Part shown: one piece after another, positions 18,248-27,134 of the stretch
Layout: each line of letters begins with the position of its first letter
Numbering within the stretch: the stretch's first letter is position 1
Source of the DNA: a bacterium
GTDB lineage: Bacteria > Patescibacteriota > Microgenomatia > UBA1406 > GWC2-37-13
Direction: 5' to 3'
Assembly (NCBI GenBank): GCA_021787635.1
Contig: JAJYLO010000002.1
Coordinates: 1 to 40,798 of the forward strand
Length of the DNA stretch: 40,798 nt
Program-made: the position numbers and the translations under genes
The notes under the pieces: model-generated
What the model was told of the DNA's origin: nothing
The model's database searches: none
The model's input: the letters and a program-made list of their open reading frames with translations, nothing else

Positions 18248-18609
18248 TCACTATTACCGCCTCATCACGCTATAAAATCAACCGCCGCCAGATTAAGACT
18301 GAAATTTCCCAGATTTTGACCGCTAACGGCATTGACGAACGCGATATCTTCAATATTGTATTTGTCGGCAAATATAAAATGCGGGAACTGACCCAAACGT
18401 ATAAGCATGAAGACGAAACGCTGCCTGTCCTGTCTTTTCCATATAACGGTGAACAGATTGACAATGAAGTTATCATCGGTGAAATAGTCATCTGCTACCC
18501 GTTGACAATTCTTCTTGCCGCCGAAAGAAACAAACCGGTCGATATGACGATAATGGATTTGCTTAAACACGGCGTAAACAATTTGTTGAAAGCCAATGTT
18601 TTATCTTAA
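18244..18609 (+). CDS. YbeY-like protein lacking the C-terminal metal-binding motif
   Basis: YKHEDETLPVLSFPYNGEQIDNEVIIGEIVIC resembles YbeY; C-terminus LLKHGVNNLLKANVLS lacks HGxLHLxGxDH. Overlaps the dnaX start. Confidence 0.7.
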   Translation: MITITASSRYKINRRQIKTEISQILTANGIDERDIFNIVFVGKYKMRELTQTYKHEDETLPVLSFPYNGEQIDNEVIIGEIVICYPLTILLAAERNKPVDMTIMDLLKHGVNNLLKANVLS

Positions 18610-19633
18610 ATACCGTCCTAAAAATATCGAGGAAATCGATAATACCCGTGTTAAAAACGTCATTAAAAAAATGCTGGCCGCACCGGAATTGCCCCATGCG
18701 GTTTTACTCGTCGGTCCAAAAGGAACCGGTAAGACGTCGACAGCGCGGATATTCGCTAAAGCCGTCAATTGTCTTCATCCGGTCGGTGGTGAACCGTGCA
18801 ACCAATGTGCAAACTGCTTGAGTATTAACACCTCATCATCAACTGATGTCCTGGAAATGGATGCCGCCAGCAATCGCGGTATCGAAGAAATAAGAAATAT
18901 GATCAAGGAAACAGCCTTCTTGCCGATGACCGCCAAATACCGAGTATTTATCATTGATGAAGCCCATATGATCACAATGGATGGTTTCAATGCCCTTCTA
19001 AAAACGCTGGAGGAGCCGCCGGCAACAGCAATTTTTATTTTGGCGACGACCAATCCGGAAAAGCTGCCCAAGACGATCATCTCTCGCTGCGTCAAAATCA
19101 ATTTCGGCAAGGCCCAGAAAGACGATATCTTGCACATGTTTAAAAGAATTATTGCCACGGAAAAAATCAATTTTCCCGAAGAAATGTATACGCTTATCAG
19201 TACCCACGCCGAAGGCTCGTTCCGGGATGCGGCAAAAATCCTCGAGGAACTGGCGATGCAGAAAATCAAAACTGTTGCCGAAGCAGAAACGTTTTTGGGA
19301 ATAAGTGGCAAAAACGATTTATTGGAAATTGTCGCCAAAGGGGATATTAAGAAATCGCTGGAATGGATCAATGAATTTTCCCAGAACGCCGGCAATTTCA
19401 AAAACCTGATCGAAGACTTGTTGGATGAGTTACGCCTTGTTTTACTGGTAAGAAAAGGTCTAGCGGTTGAAGACGCTCCACAGATAGTATTAACAACCAA
19501 TCAGATCGTCACCCTAATAAAGTTATTAATGGAAGCTTATCAAAATCTGCGAACAACGCCAATCGAATCATTACCCCTTGAGATTGCAATTACAGAATTC
19601 TATAATATTAGAAATTCAGAAGTTAAAAGTTAA
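18596..19633 (+). CDS. dnaX: DNA polymerase III subunit gamma/tau (short, 345 aa)
   Basis: LKYRPKNIEEI, LLVGPKGTGKTSTARIFAKAVNC, EPCNQCANC, VFIIDEAHMITMDGFNALLKTLEEPP. Confidence 0.95.
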   Translation: MFYLKYRPKNIEEIDNTRVKNVIKKMLAAPELPHAVLLVGPKGTGKTSTARIFAKAVNCLHPVGGEPCNQCANCLSINTSSSTDVLEMDAASNRGIEEIRNMIKETAFLPMTAKYRVFIIDEAHMITMDGFNALLKTLEEPPATAIFILATTNPEKLPKTIISRCVKINFGKAQKDDILHMFKRIIATEKINFPEEMYTLISTHAEGSFRDAAKILEELAMQKIKTVAEAETFLGISGKNDLLEIVAKGDIKKSLEWINEFSQNAGNFKNLIEDLLDELRLVLLVRKGLAVEDAPQIVLTTNQIVTLIKLLMEAYQNLRTTPIESLPLEIAITEFYNIRNSEVKS

Positions 19634-19656
19634 AATTCAAATGAGTTTTGAATTTT
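19632..19656. repeat. Perfect AT-rich hairpin at dnaX 3' end (10-bp stem, 5-nt loop)
   Basis: AAAATTCAAA-TGAGT-TTTGAATTTT. Confidence 0.8.
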
Positions 19657-19667
19657 GAATTAATATT

Positions 19668-19934
19668 ATGTTTAATCCTCTCGGCGGATTGGGCGACTTA
19701 CAGAAGTTACAACAGCAAGCATCACAAATGCAGGCGGCATTACAGCAGGAAGAAGTGGTGGTCGAAAAAAACGGCGTCAAGGTCGTCGTTCGCGGTGACC
19801 AGGTAATTTCCGAAGTAGAAATAGACGGTGTCGTCGAAAATCGCATTGCCGATGCGATCAACGAAGCAATCAAAAAAACTCAGGAACTGGCCGCCAAAAA
19901 ATTAATCGAAATCTCACAGCAGCAAAAACAATGA
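19668..19934 (+). CDS. ybaB: YbaB/EbfC nucleoid-associated protein
   Basis: MFNPLGGLGDLQKLQQQASQMQAALQQEEVVVEKNGVKVVVRGDQVISEVEID; downstream of dnaX. Confidence 0.92.
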   Translation: MFNPLGGLGDLQKLQQQASQMQAALQQEEVVVEKNGVKVVVRGDQVISEVEIDGVVENRIADAINEAIKKTQELAAKKLIEISQQQKQ

Positions 19935-20866
19935 TCAAACTTTTTACCGGCACAGCTAATCCTTGTTTGTCCGAAGAAGTTTCCAAGATACTTAAACTTC
20001 CTTTATCCAAAACGGAAGTCATTCGCTTCGGCAATTCCGAAGTCCGCGTCACTATCCAGGAAGATGTCAAATTAAAAACGGCCATTGTCATCCAGCCGCT
20101 GGCTAATCCAACCGATACCCACTTGATGGAACTGTTTTTCTTTTGTGACGCACTACGGCGACAGGAAGCCCGCCGGGTAATCGCTTATATCCCATATTTC
20201 GGCTATGCCCGGCAGGATATCCAGCATCGGCCGGGGGAATGCGTTTCCGCCAATGTTGTCATCCGTTTCATGGAATCAATCGGTTTCGCCAAAATCTATA
20301 CGATCGATATTCATGATGAAGCGACGGAAGGCGTTTTTTCCATTCCGTTCAAAAATCTGACGGCATTGCCGCTTTTGGCGGAGAAAATAAAACAATATCT
20401 AAAAATTAAAAAACCGACCGATAAGGAAATCACCGTCGTTTCTCCCGACCAGGGTGGGGTAGAGCGGGCCCGTGATTTCGGCACGGCCTTTTACGGCACC
20501 GGCGATTTCTCGATGGCTGTCATTGAAAAAAGACGCGATCTACAAAACATCCATAAATCAAAGGCGCTTGATCTGTATGGTGATGTCAGCGGTAAAACTG
20601 TTATTCTGGTTGATGACATGGTGACTTCCGGCGGTACCCTAATTCATGCCGCCGAGCTGTGCCGTAGCCGAGGTGCTAAAGAAGTATTAGCAGCAATTGT
20701 GCATCATGATTTTACCGTCGATGCTCCGCAAAAATTAGCGCACGACTCCATCCATAAAATATTTTCTACCAATACAATTACTTTAAAGCCAGAGCAAAAA
20801 TTTCCGAAACTGGAAGAAATCTCCGTCGCTCCGCTTATCGCCGGTGAACTGAAGAATTTTATTTAA
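19931..20866 (+). CDS. prs: Ribose-phosphate pyrophosphokinase
   Basis: FTGTANPCLSEEVSKIL, YFGYARQD, VDDMVTSGGTLIHAAELCRSRGA. Confidence 0.95.
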   Translation: MIKLFTGTANPCLSEEVSKILKLPLSKTEVIRFGNSEVRVTIQEDVKLKTAIVIQPLANPTDTHLMELFFFCDALRRQEARRVIAYIPYFGYARQDIQHRPGECVSANVVIRFMESIGFAKIYTIDIHDEATEGVFSIPFKNLTALPLLAEKIKQYLKIKKPTDKEITVVSPDQGGVERARDFGTAFYGTGDFSMAVIEKRRDLQNIHKSKALDLYGDVSGKTVILVDDMVTSGGTLIHAAELCRSRGAKEVLAAIVHHDFTVDAPQKLAHDSIHKIFSTNTITLKPEQKFPKLEEISVAPLIAGELKNFI

Positions 20867-21486
20867 AATTTATTCCTTCCTTCCATCGCTTTTTTTAAAG
20901 TCATGTAGTCGGCGTATTCCAGGCTGGCACCGATCGGTAAACCATAGGCAAGACGGGTAATTTTGAAATCCAACTTCAACTGTTTCTGGATTTCTTGTAA
21001 TTTATTTTTGATGTACATTGCCGTTGCTTCTCCTTCCATATCCGGATTGGTCGCAAGAATAATTTCCTTGATCTGACCTTTACTGTTTCTGACTCTTGAC
21101 AATAATTGTTCGATGTAAATATCCTCTGGCCGGATATTATTTAGCGGATCGATCCGGCCATGCAGGACATGATAAACACCTTTATAAATATCGCCGGTTT
21201 CGAAAGAAAGGAGGTCGGACACGTCTTCGACAACGGTGATAACGCTATGATCGCGGTTTTTATCATCACAAATTTCACAAACATCATCTTCCGTAAAATT
21301 CATGCAGACGGCGCAAAGCTTAATCCGCGCTTTCATATTAATGACTTCGTCGCCAAATTCCTTGAGGTCGCGATCCGGCAGCCGCAACAAATAGAATGCC
21401 AAGCGGTTGGCGGTCTTGGTACCGATCCCCGGCAAACGTTCGAAAAAGAAAGCGATTTTTTTCAGGGTAGGCGGTAGCGTACTCAT
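20863..21486 (-). CDS. recR: Recombination protein RecR
   Basis: FFERLPGIGTKTANRLAFYLL, CX2C...CX2C zinc finger (CAVCMNFTEDDVCEIC), Toprim VVEDVSDLLSFE. Confidence 0.95.
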   Translation of the reverse strand: MSTLPPTLKKIAFFFERLPGIGTKTANRLAFYLLRLPDRDLKEFGDEVINMKARIKLCAVCMNFTEDDVCEICDDKNRDHSVITVVEDVSDLLSFETGDIYKGVYHVLHGRIDPLNNIRPEDIYIEQLLSRVRNSKGQIKEIILATNPDMEGEATAMYIKNKLQEIQKQLKLDFKITRLAYGLPIGASLEYADYMTLKKAMEGRNKF

Positions 21487-23156
21487 TGTTCAATGACTTC
21501 AACGATGACCAGCGGCCGGCGGCCGCGCTCTTTGTAAAAAAACTCCTCCAAGTCACTTATTACTTCTCTTTCAATATTATAGACATCGAGAATTTCTTCC
21601 CGTTTCGGTTTGGTAATTTGTTCTATAAGTTGCGCCGCCTGCTCAAAAAGGCGGTTTTCTCCTTTTTCGTAAACAAAACCGCGGGAAAAAATCCGCGGAC
21701 GGCTCACCAGTCGACCCATGTTGTCAACAATCAGAAAAGCGAAAACAACGCCTTCGGTCGAAAGCGTTTTCCGATCCCGAAGAACGACATTGCCGACGTC
21801 ACCGACGCCATATGCATCGACATAAATATTATTAGTTTCGATCGCATCTCCCTTATAACCCTTATTTCCCTGACTAAACCAGACGGTTTCCCCTTCTTTC
21901 AGCAAAAAGAAATCATCCTTATCATGACCCAGGTCGGAAATGATTTTTTCATATTGCTGCTGGTGACGGACCGTACCGCCGATCGGGATAAAATATCGCG
22001 GACTGGTAAAACGGGCTAAAAATTTGAGATCTTCCTGGTTACCATGACCGGATGAATGCAATTGATCGGCGATATCGGAATAGATGACATCGGCACCCTG
22101 AACTACCAATTCTTCAATCAGTGTGTAAACTTCGTTTTCGTTGCCCGGAATCGGATCCGAGGAGAAAAATACCCGGTCACCCGGTTTTATTTTAACGTGC
22201 GGGTTTTGTTTATGAGCCAGTTTCGACAAAGCCGAGCCGTACTGCCCCTGACTGCCGGCGACGATCAGACAGATTTTATTGGACGGCAGGCGGTGGAGAT
22301 CTTCTTCCTTGGCCGTCAAGCTCTGAGGAATCGGCAAGTAACCGATTTCCGCGGCCAGGCGGGTATTTTCCCTCATCGATCGACCTAAGAATACGATTTT
22401 CCGGTTAAATTTGATTGCCGATTCGACACATTGGCGGATGCGGGAAATATTGGACGAAAAAGTCGTCATAATAAATTTTCCTTTAGTTTTGCGCATTTCA
22501 TCCTCGAAAGTCTGGCCAACAATGCTTTCCGATAGCGTCAGCCCGGGACGTTCTGCCCCCAGGCAATCGGACATAAGGCATAACACACCGTCATGGCCGG
22601 CTTTGGTGATGCTGTAAAAATCCGGCGATTGGCCATAAGGCGGCGTCAGGTCAAGCTTGAAGTCAGTACCGTGATAAATATTGCCGACCGGCGTTTTGAT
22701 GAGAATATGCATCGTGTCCGGGATCGAATGAGTCATCCGGATAAAATTGAGGCGAAAATCGCCAAACTGATATTCTTTGGTATAATCCACTTCATTTACT
22801 TTAATATGCTGGTTAAATTCCTTGAATTTGTTTTCGACGAAAACTGAAGTCAGTTTGCTGGCATAAACCGGTGGCTGGCCCAAGACAGCATAATGATAGG
22901 GCAGGGCCGATGTATGATCTTCATGACCGTGCGACAAAACAATTGCCCGGATTTTGTCCACTTTGTCTCGTAAATAAGTAATATCGGGAATAATGAAGTC
23001 GACTCCAAGCTCTTTTTCCAGGGGAAAACCAATGCCGCAGTCAACGATGAGAATATCCTTTAGCTTGTCATTCTCATATAATTCATAAATATACATGTTC
23101 TTGGTCACGCCAACGATTCCCCCAAGCGGGATAAAGTGCAGTTTATATGTGTTCAT
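21483..23156 (-). CDS. rnj: Ribonuclease J
   Basis: LSHGHEDHTSALPYHY, FIRMTHSIPDTMHILIKTPVGNIYHGTDFKLD, HSSGHGNQEDLKFLARFTSPRYFIPIGG. Confidence 0.95.
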   Translation of the reverse strand: MNTYKLHFIPLGGIVGVTKNMYIYELYENDKLKDILIVDCGIGFPLEKELGVDFIIPDITYLRDKVDKIRAIVLSHGHEDHTSALPYHYAVLGQPPVYASKLTSVFVENKFKEFNQHIKVNEVDYTKEYQFGDFRLNFIRMTHSIPDTMHILIKTPVGNIYHGTDFKLDLTPPYGQSPDFYSITKAGHDGVLCLMSDCLGAERPGLTLSESIVGQTFEDEMRKTKGKFIMTTFSSNISRIRQCVESAIKFNRKIVFLGRSMRENTRLAAEIGYLPIPQSLTAKEEDLHRLPSNKICLIVAGSQGQYGSALSKLAHKQNPHVKIKPGDRVFFSSDPIPGNENEVYTLIEELVVQGADVIYSDIADQLHSSGHGNQEDLKFLARFTSPRYFIPIGGTVRHQQQYEKIISDLGHDKDDFFLLKEGETVWFSQGNKGYKGDAIETNNIYVDAYGVGDVGNVVLRDRKTLSTEGVVFAFLIVDNMGRLVSRPRIFSRGFVYEKGENRLFEQAAQLIEQITKPKREEILDVYNIEREVISDLEEFFYKERGRRPLVIVEVIEQ

Positions 23157-23180
23157 ATAATAATTATAATAGATATCGAA

Positions 23181-23489
23181 ATGAAAATTACTAAAAAAAA
23201 TGTCGAGGAAAAACTACTGGAAGTAATGGATCCTGAACTTAATATTTCGATTGTCGATTTAGGACTGGTTTATTATATCACAGTTGATGAAAAAAATAAA
23301 GTGGTAACTATCACCATGACGCTAACGACAATCGGCTGTCCCCTCATCTCCCTGATCGAACAGGAAGTCAAAAACAAGCTTAAGGAAATCGGTGTCCCTG
23401 AAAAAAATGTTAAGATAGATTTAACGTTTGACCCGCCGTGGTCAATGGATAAAATTTCACCGCGGGGAAAGGCAATGCTAGGTATATAA
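23181..23489 (+). CDS. DUF59/MIP18-like (SufT/PaaD-type) iron-sulfur assembly factor
   Basis: VMDPELNISIVDLGLVYYI, TTIGCPLISLIEQEVKNKL, DPPWSMDKISPRGKAMLGI. ATG 23181 preferred over 23136. Confidence 0.9.
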   Translation: MKITKKNVEEKLLEVMDPELNISIVDLGLVYYITVDEKNKVVTITMTLTTIGCPLISLIEQEVKNKLKEIGVPEKNVKIDLTFDPPWSMDKISPRGKAMLGI

Positions 23490-23510
23490 CTAATTTTCAA
23501 TTTAAAATTT

Positions 23511-24014
23511 ATGAAGAAGGGGAGTTTCATATCGGACACATTCGAAAAACTGGATATCGGCGAAGGGGCTAAAAAGGCGGTTAAGCCATTGGCGGAAATG
23601 TCGGGAAAAATGCTGGAAAGTGTTTTTGATCTCCAGTCGCCGACCGAGCGGGGAATGGAGGAAATCGAAAAAGGCCAAAATACCAAGAAATCGACGCCGC
23701 TTAATTTTCAGAAACTGCAAAAAAAGTACGCCGACCAGGACAAGCAGAAAACGGATGCCCTGCGCCAGCGACTGTTTCAACTGGTCAAAAGCGAAGAAGA
23801 AAAAACCGTCATGAAAATGCATCAGGAGGAAATGGAAGAAAAGCAAAAGGAACTTTACGAGGAACAGGAGAAAAAGCGAAAAGTTGAAGAAAAAAAGAAA
23901 CAGGAACAAATGTTGGGAATACCCCAGGGAAAAATCCGCCGGAGTATCTTCTCCCATAAAAAAGCTGCTCAGCGCGAACAGACCGAAGTCCGCCCGGCAA
24001 GTGGGAAACAATGA
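23511..24014 (+). CDS. Hypothetical highly charged coiled-coil protein
   Basis: 167 aa with Glu/Lys/Gln-rich heptad-like C-terminal half. Confidence 0.7.
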   Translation: MKKGSFISDTFEKLDIGEGAKKAVKPLAEMSGKMLESVFDLQSPTERGMEEIEKGQNTKKSTPLNFQKLQKKYADQDKQKTDALRQRLFQLVKSEEEKTVMKMHQEEMEEKQKELYEEQEKKRKVEEKKKQEQMLGIPQGKIRRSIFSHKKAAQREQTEVRPASGKQ

Positions 24015-24029
24015 TATAATAGAAATAAA

Positions 24030-24103
24030 CGGGATGTAGTTCAGATGGCTAGAACACTTGGTTCGGGACCAAGAGGTCGTGGGTTCAAGTCCCGCCATCC
24101 CGA
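24030..24103 (+). tRNA. tRNA-Pro (anticodon CGG)
   Basis: CGGGATG/CATCCCG acceptor, anticodon arm CTTGG-TTCGGGA-CCAAG, T-arm GGGTTCAAGTCCC; upstream TGATATAAT. No encoded CCA. Confidence 0.95.
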
Positions 24104-24268
24104 CATTTAATAAACTCTGGCCGGATAAAAATATGACTATGGTTGCTCAATCCATTTGGATTGTTTATGTCATTTGCGCAATTTTTAGTATCATTTAAAA
24201 TCCATTTTGATCGTCGCGATTCTAAAGGAAATTATCAAGAAGTGGTTTCCAGTCCCTACTATGTAGCT

Positions 24269-24460
24269 TTATACCGTCTTTTCGCGCAGGGCGATACGGT
24301 TGTAAACGAGGTAACCGCAGATGAGAATACCGGAAACTAATATATACTGCCCGCGGACGAGATTTAAAAATACGTCAAAGAATAAGGCGACCGGAACCAG
24401 AAACACGAAATAGGTAGCGACGAACAACCAATCATGGACAGTCATCTTGGAAATAAACAT
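24269..24460 (-). CDS. Small two-TM membrane protein
   Basis: MFISKMTVHDWLFVATYFVFLVPVALFFDVFLNLVRGQYILVSGILICGYLVYNRIALREKTV; hydrophobic pattern, otherwise non-coding interval. Confidence 0.6.
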   Translation of the reverse strand: MFISKMTVHDWLFVATYFVFLVPVALFFDVFLNLVRGQYILVSGILICGYLVYNRIALREKTV

Positions 24461-24550
24461 CGGTAGAATTTATCCTATCATAAAAACAGAATAAGTCTGT
24501 AAGAAACCAGTAAGAAATTTAGCCTCGGGATATATGCTATACTAATATCC

Positions 24551-25954
24551 ATGAAAGTCTATAATACCTTGACCCGCCAGCTTGAAGAATTCCATCCGCT
24601 AACCGACAAAAAAGTCCTTTTTTATCAGTGCGGCCCGACAGTGTACTGGGTGCAGCACATCGGCAACCTTCGGGCAATAACCTGGGCTGATATTATCCGG
24701 CAGTCGCTGATTTATCTCGGTTTTGACGTCAGATTCGTCCGCAACTATACTGATGTCGGCCATCTGACAAGTGATGCCGACGCCGGCGAGGATAAAATGG
24801 AAAAGGGAGCGAAACGGGAACATCTCACCCCACAGCAAATCGCCGATAAATACATTAAAATTTTTGAGAATGATACGGCCGCTTTGAATATTCTGCCGCC
24901 TGACTTTACGCCCCGGGCGACAGAATATATTCCCCAAATGATCGATATGATCAAAATCCTCCTTGATAAAGGATACGCCTACATTACGTCATCGGCCGTC
25001 GTGTATGACACCAGTAAATTCAAAAATTACAACCAGTTAAACCGGCAAAATATTGATGAGATGAAAAAAGGGATGGGGAAAGGCCAGATCGAGGATCCGG
25101 AAAAAAAACATTTTGCCGACTTCAATCTCTGGGTTTTCAAAAAAGGCATCCATAAAAATGCCCTGCAGACATGGCCATCACCCTGGGGCGAGGGTTTTCC
25201 CGGCTGGCATATCGAATGTTCGGCCATGTCCCAGGCATTGCTCGGAACAACGATCGATATCCATATGGGCGGCGTCGAGCATATTCCCGTCCACCATACC
25301 AACGAAATTGCCCAAAGCGAAGCGGCCAACGGCGTCAAATTCGTCGATTACTGGCTCCATAATGAGCATCTGAGTGTCAACGAACAGAAAATGGCCAAGT
25401 CGACCGGCACCGGTTTTACTTTGCAGGAAATAATCAACAAAGGTTTTGATCCTTTGTCACTGCGCTATTTTTACCTCAATGCCCATTACCGTTCCAAACA
25501 AAATTTCACCTTCGACGCCTTACAGGCGGCACAAACCGCCTTTCGCAATTTGCAGGATAGCGTCCGTACTTTGCGGCGGCAAACGAAGCGACTGGCTTTA
25601 TCGGAAGAAAAACTGAAAGCAATTGACCGTTACCACCAGCAATTTATCAACTTCATTTCTAACGATTTCCAAATCCCCCAGGCACTGGCGATGGCGTGGG
25701 AAATGCTTAAATCCAATATTCCGTCGGAAGACAAACTGGATTTACTACTGGAATTTGACCACGTTTTCGGATTGAAACTAAATGAAGTTACGCCATTATC
25801 CGTTCCACCGGAAATAACCGCCTTGACCAACCGGCGGGAAATGGCCAGGAAAGAAAAAAATTTCGCTGAATCCGACCGATTACGGAAAGAAATCGAAGAT
25901 AAAGGATATATCGTCGATGATACGCCGGCCGGACCGAAAATAAAAGTCAAATAA
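24551..25954 (+). CDS. cysS: Cysteinyl-tRNA synthetase
   Basis: FYQCGPTVYWVQHIGNLRA, GWHIECSAMSQALLG, HTNEIAQSEAANG, KMAKSTGTGFTL. Confidence 0.96.
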   Translation: MKVYNTLTRQLEEFHPLTDKKVLFYQCGPTVYWVQHIGNLRAITWADIIRQSLIYLGFDVRFVRNYTDVGHLTSDADAGEDKMEKGAKREHLTPQQIADKYIKIFENDTAALNILPPDFTPRATEYIPQMIDMIKILLDKGYAYITSSAVVYDTSKFKNYNQLNRQNIDEMKKGMGKGQIEDPEKKHFADFNLWVFKKGIHKNALQTWPSPWGEGFPGWHIECSAMSQALLGTTIDIHMGGVEHIPVHHTNEIAQSEAANGVKFVDYWLHNEHLSVNEQKMAKSTGTGFTLQEIINKGFDPLSLRYFYLNAHYRSKQNFTFDALQAAQTAFRNLQDSVRTLRRQTKRLALSEEKLKAIDRYHQQFINFISNDFQIPQALAMAWEMLKSNIPSEDKLDLLLEFDHVFGLKLNEVTPLSVPPEITALTNRREMARKEKNFAESDRLRKEIEDKGYIVDDTPAGPKIKVK

Positions 25955-25961
25955 ATTTACC

Positions 25962-27134
25962 ATGTATACTCCACCAGCACACAAACATCTCTTCCATATG
26001 ACCCGTCGGTTTATCGCCAAGCGCTGGCTATCACTCATGCCGGCGCTCCAAATCGCCGTTACCGGCAGCCAGGGGAAAACCAATACGACACAAACGATTT
26101 ACGGAATCCTAAAACAGATTGGCCTGACGGTCGTCACCGATATTAATTTGGACACTATTTATAATGTGCCGATAACTGCCTTAAGGGTAAGGCCGTCAAC
26201 AAAGTTCGCCATTTTTGAATTGGGCGTCGACCATCCCGGCGAAATGGACAAACATCTGGAAATCGTTAAGCCGAAAATCGCCGTCGTCACCGGTATTTCG
26301 CCAGTCCATACCGATGCCGATCATCTCGGTTCGCTGGAAAATCTGATTAAAGAAAAACGGAAATTAATCGAAGCTTTGCCAAAAAACGGTTACGCAATAT
26401 TAAACTACGATGACGAAAACGTCCGTAAAATGGCGCCATTTACAAAAGCGAAAATATTATGGTACGGTACCGACAAGAAACATTGTGATATCTGGGCAAA
26501 CAAACTTAATGTTTCTCTTGAAGGAACGGCATTTAGTCTTAATGGACAACCGGTAACAACGCGGTTAATCGGAAAACATCATATATATACTATAATGACG
26601 GCTTATCTGGTTTATAAATTGATGGTCGACAACAACCAATTTCCACTAGTTTTAACCGATTTCAACCAATTTCTTTCCAATGTTATCCCTCTTCCCGGCC
26701 GGATGAGCGTCGAGCCCGGGCCGCTGGGAACGACGGTTTTAAATGATTCCCTCCGCGCTAATCCATCATCAACCGCATCGGGGTTACAAACGCTAAGCGA
26801 AATTGAATATAAAGGCGGCAGAAAAATTGCCGTCCTGGCCGAAATGGGTGAGCTGGCAGATCCGGTTGAAGAGCATAAAAAAATCGGCCGATTAATCGGC
26901 CGATTAAAAATCAATTTTCTTATCGGTATCGGTCCGTATCAAAAATATACCGTTGAAGAAGCGGTGAAATCAGGGATGGCGAAACAAAATGTTTTTTGGG
27001 TTAGAGATGTCAATGGTTCGGCCGAGATTTTAAAAAAGATAATCTGCGCCGACGATTTGATTTATCTAAAAGGTTCTTTGCACAAAGGTCTCTGGAAAAT
27101 AACGACTATAATATCTTCATGGAAAAATATTTAA
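25962..27134 (+). CDS. MurF-like Mur ligase lacking the N-terminal UDP-substrate domain
   Basis: AVTGSQGKTNTTQTIYGIL, DHLGSLENLIKEKRKLIEALPKNGYAILNYDDE, LNDSLRANPSSTASGLQTL, VLAEMGELADPVEEHKKIG. Confidence 0.85.
   Translation: MYTPPAHKHLFHMTRRFIAKRWLSLMPALQIAVTGSQGKTNTTQTIYGILKQIGLTVVTDINLDTIYNVPITALRVRPSTKFAIFELGVDHPGEMDKHLEIVKPKIAVVTGISPVHTDADHLGSLENLIKEKRKLIEALPKNGYAILNYDDENVRKMAPFTKAKILWYGTDKKHCDIWANKLNVSLEGTAFSLNGQPVTTRLIGKHHIYTIMTAYLVYKLMVDNNQFPLVLTDFNQFLSNVIPLPGRMSVEPGPLGTTVLNDSLRANPSSTASGLQTLSEIEYKGGRKIAVLAEMGELADPVEEHKKIGRLIGRLKINFLIGIGPYQKYTVEEAVKSGMAKQNVFWVRDVNGSAEILKKIICADDLIYLKGSLHKGLWKITTIISSWKNI

Noticed and set aside
18775-19500. 241-aa minus-strand ORF
   Set aside because: Fully antisense to dnaX, whose motifs are clear; composition looks like a shadow ORF.
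20863-21486. recR inversion away from dnaX-ybaB as a novel arrangement
   Set aside because: Convergent prs/recR placement departs from the common dnaX-ybaB-recR order, but such local rearrangement is ordinary without comparative data.
21486-22019. 177-aa plus-strand ORF
   Set aside because: Antisense to RNase J; no recognisable domain.
23502-24098. 198-aa minus-strand ORF with Phe/Leu-rich stretches
   Set aside because: Antisense to the Glu/Lys-rich coiled-coil ORF and extends through the tRNA-Pro gene, so its hydrophobicity is a complement artefact.
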